Source: Mucilaginibacter terrigena (GTDB lineage Bacteria; Bacteroidota; Bacteroidia; Sphingobacteriales; Sphingobacteriaceae). Taken from it: a stretch of 64,000 bases of DNA. Shown here one piece after another: positions 18,301 through 25,608 of this stretch; position 1 is the first letter of the stretch; each line of letters opens with the position of its first letter. The notes under the pieces were generated by a model. It was not told where the DNA came from, ran no database searches, and was given only the letters and a program-made list of their open reading frames with translations. The position numbers were made by a program, and so were the translations under genes. The stretch is taken from contig NZ_SEWG01000002.1 of assembly GCF_004168255.1 (NCBI RefSeq), forward strand, positions 682,001 to 746,000. The letters are read 5' to 3'.

Positions 18301-19226
18301 AGTTACGCAACCCCCGGGGTGTGGTTACTAAAAAAGTAATGTCAGATATCATGACATTTTTAGGGTTAATTGGGGATATAATTGATGCACATGCACCTGC
18401 TGCAAAAACTTTAACACCAAAACCTAAAGAGCTTGACGCCAAAGCAAGCGAGATATCTGCTGAAATGCTTGAAAAAGAGAAAATAGTTAAAGCAGGTAAG
18501 TCTATCGAAACAAGTAAAAGCCTTAGGCGCGATAAGGTTAAACCGTTACTGATATTTTCAAAAAAATCGAGGCCGGCATCATGGGGCGTTCAGCAGGATG
18601 CAGCCGAGGTTTTAATTAAGATACTATCCTACCTGCAACCTGGCAACGATTTAAAAATTCATATGCAAAGCAAACTTGGCCGTAACCATGAAGCCGGATT
18701 TGGGGGGAGCAAAACAAATATCCGGGAGTCTACGCTTCAATTGCCAATTGGGCGGGATATACACACAATGCAGGATGCACTTACAAACTTTTCGTCTGTT
18801 GAACAAATAACAGATTATAAACATGGCGGAGGGAATATAACGGTTCCAAAACAAGTAAGGTTTACAAATTTACCAACGGTATTAACCATTGTTTTAAAAC
18901 GATTTGGTTTTAATGGGGACGGTTTAGGTCAAAAAATCACAAAACCAATAGTTGCACCAACTTTATTAACTATTCCTGCTGCATGTTTAGCCGGAGACTT
19001 AAAAAACCAGGTAATAAGATACAGGCTTGTGCATTTTGTAGAACATTCCGGGGTATATGGCGGCGGCCACTACCTGTCGCATGTTAAAAACATGGACGAC
19101 AAATGGCATAAACATGATGACATAGGCGGTAAAAGGACCATGCATGATGAAGATTCTTTTGAAACAGCAAAAAACCAGTCGTATGTATACGTTTATGAAA
19201 GGGTAAATAGCTTTTATCGCGAATAA
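15354..19226 (+). CDS. eCIS effector: DUF4157 + deaminase-like + USP deubiquitinase
   Basis: A 1290-aa multidomain cargo protein. Residues about 70-170 are an eCIS-core DUF4157 domain with H125-E-A-W-H129 and the flanking SIHLGPGQE and VAQQKQGRV signatures. An acidic linker (about 274-330) leads to a long helical charged region and then a zinc deaminase-like core: H633-A-E635 and C682-x-x-C685. After a second Asp/Glu/Ser-rich linker (about 866-912) comes a ubiquitin-specific protease domain (914-1285). It has the Cys box QNTCYLSAIIHLF (Cys923), a QQDAAEVL box (1080-1087), VLTIVLKRF (1176-1184), and the His box GGGHYLSHVK (His1239) followed by W-x-K-H-D-D. All USP catalytic boxes are present. 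I infer that it is loaded into the injection tube and acts in a eukaryotic cell, removing ubiquitin and deaminating a nucleic acid or protein target. The fold calls are by motif; substrates are unknown. Confidence 0.8.
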   Translation: MERKISPQQQNNKNDRADLAHRVENRPGNNDHFYLQDHRPQSVLQKKQGGGVDHNSIPASANVNNSNKLGLPLQLKTGIEGLSGISMDDVKVHYNSGKPAQFKALAYAQGTSIHLGPGQEKHLPHEAWHVAQQKQGRVKPTLQMKGMANVNDDSGLEKEADIMGAKALQQTVNVPAGDSPRNKPLYSKASSNIIQYVIGPGGMLHSGRRVKGPGNVVYRIVGTEQFLGKLNYRLKDEDGNELIRPFDDPQFNLMGLYEQVSRTPKPDDRDSVLHSESDDEEDLDSDEEGSNAQLTEDDYLSDDEEELSDKDEDNGEQLHESGADDEMDKEVPYTPKTWTIESVQKRLAESSEDTPLPLKEIDDIEHALPALITTKVDRKVSKKIREDVIKAKNDLAAYEELLSSKAPKGRTKRKKSGDDDKSTKKPPSTFDNEADSESSDEEYDPDERLRKYRLSMSAVANRSHVYGIDEADREFRDLVTGLPHADTYLALFKNGQLVPRNINGTTNTLGHRKRMRQVEAKIKPLLDKRNKLFLELDELNKKIRNKKDANLRDEKIQELRGFLADQIRPHVEAIVFGSSLRPTDEDIEEANKISKDKISIKKGLVDGSSSAAAELFKKHAPGNISKGVDSHTHAEQALIGTQTWINLIDKLTAEINASENKPDKLSKLSFNTLQLVLNRSTCIGCARELTVELIRFWKIVAKLTDKTDWREAKQQYEGYVNFLLDFPAIYEVDKEKKYNYVNISRIILGLRDAGWAVRVITGIKTGTKSDSKNEKMRTLAESVSSTRMFYVKDWDPKIACFVPPESLKGLNKVLVNGIVYILTKDGQYLSTTGEKQTVSKVDAYTFLPTGMPNVLKGKRRIPDGGDPGDSSDSSSSDHSSDEEEGSSSEDRSSDFDEEEEDNASEHDNDEFDTGRIMHEQNTCYLSAIIHLFASNARFTNLFRPGRQIPLEDGPVGNLLIRQADRKKGRAIQMASRIGEAVLELRNPRGVVTKKVMSDIMTFLGLIGDIIDAHAPAAKTLTPKPKELDAKASEISAEMLEKEKIVKAGKSIETSKSLRRDKVKPLLIFSKKSRPASWGVQQDAAEVLIKILSYLQPGNDLKIHMQSKLGRNHEAGFGGSKTNIRESTLQLPIGRDIHTMQDALTNFSSVEQITDYKHGGGNITVPKQVRFTNLPTVLTIVLKRFGFNGDGLGQKITKPIVAPTLLTIPAACLAGDLKNQVIRYRLVHFVEHSGVYGGGHYLSHVKNMDDKWHKHDDIGGKRTMHDEDSFETAKNQSYVYVYERVNSFYRE

Positions 19227-19271
19227 TAGTAATAATACCTACCAAATAAATAGGCAGGGATAGCAAAAAAC

Positions 19272-22200
19272 ATGGATAGGAAACCAACTGATAAAGCTGA
19301 GGATAAATCAGGCAAAGCACCCGGGCGGCAGCCGCTTACTACCGGCCGTGGCGTTTTGCTGGCAAACAGGCGGCCTGGGGCCGCTACATTTGTACGGCGG
19401 CAAGCGCAGCCGGGCGGTACCACTACGGTAAAAACAGCCGGGCCAAAACCATTGACCGATAACCGGCCAAAAACAGGGCCACAAAAAGCATTGCAGCAAA
19501 GCACAGTTAGATCTTCGGCTACAAGGGTTCCGCCTCAAACTTTAAGAAAACCTGTCACAAATACTACTCTCGTAAAAAAAACACCACCGGTAAAGGAACT
19601 GCCTAAAGATGAACCTGTAAAAGGATTAGAGCCGGTAATTGATGACGGAGAAAAATCGGTTGTATCTGATAAGGCTGATGAAAATATACATCAGGAAAAA
19701 CCGGGAACTATCGATGCCGGATTAATTAATTTTATACATGAGTTGTACGATCATATCGAATCTATCGGGCCGTTCAATGAGGGCGCCCGCCCGGAAATAC
19801 AGGCATTAATTAACGGTATAATCAGTAATTATTCTATTGACGAAAATCAAAAGCAATCAATTACAGCGAATATACTTGGAGGGTTAATATTTTATGGCGA
19901 TGACGAACTTACCGGGCCTTCGTCGCAGAAAGAGCAGCTGGCCCAAAAAGGGCTCGAGCCTCAGGATACACTTGGTGATGGTAATTGCTCGATACATGCG
20001 CTTTTGGGCGAGGATAAAGATGGAACTTTAGTGTGTGATACCGCGCAGCAAAACAGGGAAGCACTTGCAGATAATTATCAGGGTGGCGGGCTTCACCCGG
20101 ATGCCATGGATAAAATGAATGCGGCGCGGGAAAATACTATCCGGAAGTTTGCTAACAAGCTTCTTACAGATCATACGGAAGGTAAGCCTTCGTTAGCTGA
20201 AGCGGAAGATGGCCCAAAAGAAGAGGAGGTTGCTGAAGGTAAGACAGTATCTGAAAAGCAACTTAAAGAGAACCTGTTAAAAGCTATCCACCACGTAAAC
20301 GCCGGGCGTTACGAGGAGTCGGTTACTAAAATAGTACAGCATACAGCTTTTGATAACGTAATTGATGATATTTCGGGTGCCGATATTATGCGTGTTTTAA
20401 AAGAGGGTGGCATCCTTAGTGAAGAAGACACCGTGGCCGTGCCGGAAATTAGCCCGGAAAACATTGAGGCTGTACTACCCGAAAATATGAAGTATAAAGC
20501 AGAGTCGATATATTGGCTACTTAAACCATACGTTAAAGGGAAAATAAACAGCAATATGTTTGTTGAACGGGCACTTCAAAACGATGCTGTGAAACATGCA
20601 TATATAGCCTTACTTAAGAGCCAGCATCATTGGCTTAATGCCGAACAGTTACAGGCACTTGCCATACAGCATGTTAAGAGTGTGCAGTTGTTTGAGAACG
20701 ATCTTATGGGTGGGGTGCAGGAAACAAATCCTTTTAATGTAAGTGACGAAAGGCCGCTTATCAAGATATACTCAAGTGGGAGCCATTTTGAACGGCTCGG
20801 GCCTTTACAAGATGGTGCTGAACACATAAGACCAGGCGAAAAAACAGATGATGAAGAATTGCCCGAGCATGTAGAAGCAGACCCTTTTCAAAATGAAATG
20901 TACAATAAGGCCCGTACCCGATACCATACCGGCTTTAACGGGCAGAAAAAAGTAACTACAGAAAAATATCGTGCACGCAGAGATCACGGGCTTGGGCATG
21001 GTATAAGAGTGGCGGCAAGCGTATTAAGGCTTGTAAATATTATCTCTCAAAAGCATGAGTTTAAATTCCCGGTTGACGAACAGCATCTAAAGGCATTATC
21101 GATGGCGGCATTATGGCACGATGCGGCTAATAATGTTGAAGATGACAAACTTGCTGAAAATAAGCAGGGAGCGATGTTTGATGATCAGCTTAAAAGGGAT
21201 ACTAAAGGTAAACTCCACGGTAAACCTATACCAGCTGTTTACAAATGGGCAGCCGAATGCCTTAAACTTAAAGGGAAAATTTCGCTAACTAAAAAATCGT
21301 GGGATGAACTTGATGAGCATGAGCAGGGCGCAGCGCTGATAGCGGGGGCAGATTCTTACGAATACGTACGCACATACACGGGCATGAGGCAAAAATATGC
21401 ATCGAAAAGAAACGTATTGGTAAACACAAAGGCAATGGGCGCCGATGAAGACGATGCCCATATCAACGAGGTAATAAAATTGATTTTAGGGACCGGCGGT
21501 AACACAAGGGGCGGGGCACCTAAAGATTCAAAACCCGAAGAATTAGCTGCACAGATTGAGTTTAATGGGATACAATCATTAATGGAACCAGAAAACCACA
21601 TAGCCAGGGCTTTTAAAAGATTTGCAGCGGCAAGCGGGCCGGGCCCGGCAAATATATTATCACTTTTACAAGGTTTTAGCGGGAAATTACCGCCTAAAAA
21701 GTCTTCATTGCCGGTTAGTGAACCGCTGGTAAAAACCGACCGCATTACTCCCGAAGTACCCGATACGCAACGTGTTGAGGTATCGCTGGTCAGGAAAAAA
21801 GCAGTTTTATCACGTGGTGCAGCTCCTAAACCGGTTATCAACTTTTCACCTCGTGATGAAAGCCGCGCACGTTTACCGGCTACACAAAACGAAGATGGTT
21901 CTTTTAACCAGGGTGTAGCACCCGGGTTTAAGGCCGGCTCTGGTGTACCACCCGCTATTGATGTTAAAAATACGCTGGCGCTGGTTCATGGCATAGGAAC
22001 CAAATTTATATCGGGTGCATTTGAAAAAGGATATCTGTCAAGTGCTTATGGCCGTGAGGGGCCGACTGGAAACTACAGCCGCGATGCAGATAAAAATGGC
22101 GGAGGCGGGTTGGCTGTTTATACAAGGGCTGTGGGTATAAAACACGCGCGCTGGCCTGCGTTTGGTCAGGGTGTTGGAAGCGGGGATAGCAAAGCACAGA

Positions 22201-22601
22201 TCGTTTTGCGGCCACGGATACTTACATCTGTCCCTGCATGGAGGCACAGCTCAACAGATTTAATGGGTAAAGCGCCGGGTGTAACAGGTAAGATGATGGC
22301 TGAGCCAGGTTTGGATTCGTTTGATCTATGGGAACAACAAGCCGAGAGCTCCAGGAACCGCAGCTTTAATGACATGGTAAAGGGTACAAGTGTAATAGCA
22401 AATAACGAACAGATGTTTTGGCATCAGATACCATTAGCATCTAACGTTATGGCCATTATTTGCAAAACCGAAAAAGATAAAAAGGAAATAATTGAAAGTG
22501 TTGGTGGCAATCCGGATGATGGATATATAGTTTATCAAGGCGAAAAAATTCCTGTAATTGTAGCCGGCAGTAAACAAACACTGGCACAGGTATTACCTTA
22601 A
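19272..22601 (+). CDS. eCIS effector: OTU deubiquitinase + SidE-PDE-like HD domain + ART-like domain
   Basis: An 1109-aa multidomain cargo protein. Residues 1-140 are basic, Pro/Thr/Arg-rich and disordered, a plausible packaging tail; no DUF4157 is present. An OTU-type cysteine protease follows (about 225-512) with LGDGNCSIHAL (Cys239) and the His box SGSHFERLGP (His505). Residues about 565-740 resemble HD-fold phosphodiesterases of the SidE type: RRDHGLGHGIRV (His572, His576, Arg579), AALWHDAANN (His616, Asp617, Asn620) and GADSYEYVR (Asp694). The C-terminal 210 residues resemble an H-Y-E ADP-ribosyltransferase: LVHGIG (His906), LAVYTRAVG (Tyr950), then NNEQMFWHQIPL (Glu1046) followed by a final beta-alpha pair. 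The OTU call is strong, the HD/PDE call moderate, the ART call tentative. It lies 45 bases after the USP effector in the same operon. Confidence 0.75.
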   Translation: MDRKPTDKAEDKSGKAPGRQPLTTGRGVLLANRRPGAATFVRRQAQPGGTTTVKTAGPKPLTDNRPKTGPQKALQQSTVRSSATRVPPQTLRKPVTNTTLVKKTPPVKELPKDEPVKGLEPVIDDGEKSVVSDKADENIHQEKPGTIDAGLINFIHELYDHIESIGPFNEGARPEIQALINGIISNYSIDENQKQSITANILGGLIFYGDDELTGPSSQKEQLAQKGLEPQDTLGDGNCSIHALLGEDKDGTLVCDTAQQNREALADNYQGGGLHPDAMDKMNAARENTIRKFANKLLTDHTEGKPSLAEAEDGPKEEEVAEGKTVSEKQLKENLLKAIHHVNAGRYEESVTKIVQHTAFDNVIDDISGADIMRVLKEGGILSEEDTVAVPEISPENIEAVLPENMKYKAESIYWLLKPYVKGKINSNMFVERALQNDAVKHAYIALLKSQHHWLNAEQLQALAIQHVKSVQLFENDLMGGVQETNPFNVSDERPLIKIYSSGSHFERLGPLQDGAEHIRPGEKTDDEELPEHVEADPFQNEMYNKARTRYHTGFNGQKKVTTEKYRARRDHGLGHGIRVAASVLRLVNIISQKHEFKFPVDEQHLKALSMAALWHDAANNVEDDKLAENKQGAMFDDQLKRDTKGKLHGKPIPAVYKWAAECLKLKGKISLTKKSWDELDEHEQGAALIAGADSYEYVRTYTGMRQKYASKRNVLVNTKAMGADEDDAHINEVIKLILGTGGNTRGGAPKDSKPEELAAQIEFNGIQSLMEPENHIARAFKRFAAASGPGPANILSLLQGFSGKLPPKKSSLPVSEPLVKTDRITPEVPDTQRVEVSLVRKKAVLSRGAAPKPVINFSPRDESRARLPATQNEDGSFNQGVAPGFKAGSGVPPAIDVKNTLALVHGIGTKFISGAFEKGYLSSAYGREGPTGNYSRDADKNGGGGLAVYTRAVGIKHARWPAFGQGVGSGDSKAQIVLRPRILTSVPAWRHSSTDLMGKAPGVTGKMMAEPGLDSFDLWEQQAESSRNRSFNDMVKGTSVIANNEQMFWHQIPLASNVMAIICKTEKDKKEIIESVGGNPDDGYIVYQGEKIPVIVAGSKQTLAQVLP

Positions 22602-22676
22602 TGTATAATTATTTTATGGCATTAATTTAAATAAATTGATACCCTGTTTCAGAACCTTAATAAGTAGTTTAGTGCG

Positions 22677-23267
22677 ATGAATAAACTGGAAACCGCATTT
22701 GCTCTGTTTGATAAATACAATAAAACCGACCCCAACATATTTACCTGGAATGGTATTGCCTGCCCGCAGGAATATTTTTTAGCTATTAAACTTTACCAAT
22801 GGGTGTTAAAGCTTGACCCCGCTGCAAGCGAAGAATTGCTACTGGCATCCCGCAGCCAGCACATAGGCCGATGGGAAATCCCGCGCGAAAGTTATCCTGA
22901 AGGAAGGGAGGCTTACCTGCAATGGCGCAAAAACCTTGCTATACACCATGCTGGTGTAGCATCGGATATTTTGCGGCGGGTAGGTTACACCGATGTACAG
23001 GTAGAAAGGGTAAAACAGATCATATTAAAACAGCGAATAAAAACGGATGCTGAAGTGCAGGTTATAGAAAATGCCCTTTGCCTGGTTTTTCTGGAGTTTC
23101 AGTACGAGGATTTTTATCCAAAACATGAACCCGATAAAGTGATCAACATCCTCAAAAGATCATTGTTGAAAATGGATGCGGACGGCCATGCGTTTGCACT
23201 TACATTAAGTTACTCTGAAAAAGGCTTGTTTTACATCAACGAAGCTTTAAAATTAATAACCAGGTAA
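22677..23267 (+). CDS. DUF4202 family protein
   Basis: A 196-aa cytoplasmic all-helical protein. The family signature ASRSQHIGRWEIPR, then SYPEGREAYLQWR at about residues 58-86, is clear, as is YEDFYPKHEPDK near 140. His and Glu residues in the first segment suggest a metal-binding HD-like helical fold, but the biochemical role is unknown. It lies 75 bases after the second effector on the same strand. DUF4202 genes occur widely without any injection system, so it is probably a neighbour and not part of that machine. Confidence 0.8.
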   Translation: MNKLETAFALFDKYNKTDPNIFTWNGIACPQEYFLAIKLYQWVLKLDPAASEELLLASRSQHIGRWEIPRESYPEGREAYLQWRKNLAIHHAGVASDILRRVGYTDVQVERVKQIILKQRIKTDAEVQVIENALCLVFLEFQYEDFYPKHEPDKVINILKRSLLKMDADGHAFALTLSYSEKGLFYINEALKLITR

Positions 23268-23376
23268 CGTTTTTTGGTTACTTCGTAAGAGCTGATAAGA
23301 GTCCCGTCAATAAATAGGGCGGTTATATTGCATAAAAGTTTGTAATTGTTAATTTAGCCATCCTTACACACATCCT

Positions 23377-25011
23377 ATGTTACGACGCAATTTTATAAAA
23401 TTATCGGCCACGGGCTTTGCCTCGGTTATGTATAGCAGGCTAACTTATGCTACTGTTAACGGCGGGTCGCTTATTAATCAACCAGACGAAGCCTGGGCAC
23501 AGGTTGCCGACCAATGGGTAAAGCTTAACGGCAAAGGCGGTTCGGTATTTACCCATCAGGATATAAAAATTGAGATTAAAACCAGCACTGATGCCCGCGC
23601 GGTGTACGTGCACGCACCTGATAGCGAACTACAGGCCATAAGGTTTAAATGGAAGTACAACACTGCAAAATATTCGAAAGTGTTTGGCGATCACTGGGAA
23701 CGCAGCTATGGCGATATGGCCTGGAAGGCGCCCGAAGCCAACACTAAAAACCCTTGGTATGCATTATTATACGATGATAAGCAAACCGCCTGTTTTGGTG
23801 TAAAAACAGGTGCCAATACCATTTGCTACTGGGGTATCAAACCTGATAATATAGAGTTAACTATGGATACCCAATCTGGTGGGGTAGGCGTAAAGTTGGG
23901 GCAGCGCATCCTGCATGCGGCTGATATAGTAACAGGTATCAGCAAAATAAATGAAAGCCCTTACAACGCATCAACAAATTTTTGTAAAGTTATGTGCGCT
24001 AAACCACGGTTGCCAAAAATGCCTGTTTATGGCATTAACGATTGGTATGTAGTTTATGGCAAAAACTCGTTCCAAACTATAAAAGACCAGACCAAGGCAA
24101 TGGCCGAACTTGTTAGCGATACAACTAACCGCCCGTTTTCGGTAATCGACGATGGCTGGCAGCAGCCCGACGATTTTTCGATAGTGAACGATAAGTTTAA
24201 GGATATGCACAAAATGGCCGAAGAAATAAAAAGCCATGGCATGCGCCCTGGTTTATGGACACGCCCTTTAATTGCCCGCAAAGATGATAGTAAAACCTTG
24301 CTTTCGCCAAAAATACCTGGCCGCGGCCAGGATGACGAACTGATACTTGACCCAACCATCCCCGAGAATATTGCCCGTGTTAAACGCAATATAGCTTTGT
24401 ATAAGCAATGGGGCTACCACATGGTAAAGCACGATTACAGCAGCTGGGATATTTTTGGCAAATGGGGTATGCAAATGAAAGATACTTTTACCGCCCCCGG
24501 CTGGAAGTTTCACGACCAAACCAAAACCAATGCCGAGATCATAAACAACCTCTACGGTGCTATCCGCGAATCGGCAGGGGATATGTACCTTATTGGCTGT
24601 AATACTTTAAGCCACTTATCGGCAGGAGTGTTCGAACTTAACCGTATTGGCGATGATACCAGCGGCAGGGAGTGGGCGCGCACCAAAAAAATGGGAGTTA
24701 ACACTTTGGGCTTCCGTTTGCCGCAAAACAATACTTTTTATGCCGCCGATGGCGATTGCGTAGGGCTAACCAAAGACGTAGCCTGGGACAAGAACAAGCA
24801 ATGGCTGCAGCTGCTTGCAGAAAGCGGCTCGCCATTATTTATATCGGCAGAACTGGATATTTTAGATAACGATAAAAAAGCTGCTGTAAAACAAGCTTTT
24901 GCAAATGCCGCCAGGGTGCAGCCCAACGGCGAGCCTCTGGATTGGCTAACCAACCAATTCCCTACTAAATGGAAGCTAAACAACCGGGAGGTTGATTTTA
25001 ACTGGGATTAA
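23377..25011 (+). CDS. GH36-like glycoside hydrolase (alpha-galactosidase type), exported
   Basis: A 544-aa exported protein. The N-terminus LRRNFIKLSATGFASV has a twin arginine and a hydrophobic stretch, suggesting Tat or Sec export. Residues 215-470 form a TIM-barrel with GH36/clan GH-D features: FSVIDDGWQQ (254-263), GLWTRPLIA, VKHDYSSWD with Asp353 as the expected nucleophile, and a GDDTSGREW segment (425-433) with Asp426 or Asp427 as the likely acid/base. The family hydrolyses alpha-linked galactosides and related sugars; the actual substrate cannot be read here. It converges with the DUF1543 gene, stops 3 bases apart. It could also belong to the GH27/GH31-like margin of the clan. Confidence 0.65.
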   Translation: MLRRNFIKLSATGFASVMYSRLTYATVNGGSLINQPDEAWAQVADQWVKLNGKGGSVFTHQDIKIEIKTSTDARAVYVHAPDSELQAIRFKWKYNTAKYSKVFGDHWERSYGDMAWKAPEANTKNPWYALLYDDKQTACFGVKTGANTICYWGIKPDNIELTMDTQSGGVGVKLGQRILHAADIVTGISKINESPYNASTNFCKVMCAKPRLPKMPVYGINDWYVVYGKNSFQTIKDQTKAMAELVSDTTNRPFSVIDDGWQQPDDFSIVNDKFKDMHKMAEEIKSHGMRPGLWTRPLIARKDDSKTLLSPKIPGRGQDDELILDPTIPENIARVKRNIALYKQWGYHMVKHDYSSWDIFGKWGMQMKDTFTAPGWKFHDQTKTNAEIINNLYGAIRESAGDMYLIGCNTLSHLSAGVFELNRIGDDTSGREWARTKKMGVNTLGFRLPQNNTFYAADGDCVGLTKDVAWDKNKQWLQLLAESGSPLFISAELDILDNDKKAAVKQAFANAARVQPNGEPLDWLTNQFPTKWKLNNREVDFNWD

Positions 25012-25014
25012 CAC

Positions 25015-25605
25015 TTAGGTAAGCTTATCTAATTTAAAATAGCCCAAATGCACCTTGTCCTCGGGTAAATCCGGGGAGGGGGTTATTTCGATGTGGTATT
25101 TGTTCTTAAAAGCAGGCGACAACATTTCTTCAATACGGTAAATATCATCCACATCAATGCCATATTTATCATCAATATGTGCATTTGCACCTTTAACTGC
25201 CGGGATAGTGTTGGTACGAAAGAATATAGCCTTTTTTGATTCCTGAATGGCAAGGGCACGGTCTTTTTGAACCGTGAGTACGGTGTAATGCTGTTCTTCC
25301 AATTTGTTGGCCAGGTAACCACCCAGGTTTATAAAAAACAAACGGTTATCGGTTATCAAATTGCCCTTTTCTTTTAAAACCACATTTATACGGTACCCGT
25401 CAACAGTATTTACTTCGCGCCAGCCATCAATATGCAAACTGGAGCCTGTATTGCGCCAAAAAGCTTTAATGTTAGGTACAAGGTCTTTTAAAGATGCGGC
25501 TATACCAAAAAAGAAATCGTGCTGCTCTACGTGCCTTCCGGGTGCCTTTGACCCTAAAAGTATCATGTAAAGTTTAAGTTTAGTATCTGAAAATATATTA
25601 TCCAT
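25015..25605 (-). CDS. DUF1543 domain-containing protein
   Basis: A 196-aa cytoplasmic protein. The N-terminal half is the DUF1543 domain, recognised by LYMILLGSKAPGRHVEQHD, FFFGIAASLKDLVPNIKAFW and SSLHIDGWREVN (residues about 12-64). A second, related alpha/beta half follows. Function is not known; it is a small stand-alone protein in many bacteria. It lies only 3 bases downstream of the FAD-binding protein gene on the same strand, so the two are probably one transcript. Confidence 0.8.
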   Translation of the reverse strand: MDNIFSDTKLKLYMILLGSKAPGRHVEQHDFFFGIAASLKDLVPNIKAFWRNTGSSLHIDGWREVNTVDGYRINVVLKEKGNLITDNRLFFINLGGYLANKLEEQHYTVLTVQKDRALAIQESKKAIFFRTNTIPAVKGANAHIDDKYGIDVDDIYRIEEMLSPAFKNKYHIEITPSPDLPEDKVHLGYFKLDKLT

Positions 25606-25608
25606 GCA

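Noticed and set aside
1..22601. Contractile tail genes as a prophage or a type VI secretion system
   Set aside because: No integrase, capsid, portal, terminase, lysis or membrane-complex genes are seen; tape measure, AAA+ ATPase and DUF4157 cargo point to eCIS.
22677..23267. DUF4202 gene as an immunity protein for the effectors
   Set aside because: It belongs to a widespread family found without toxins, and effectors aimed at ubiquitin should not need immunity in a bacterium.
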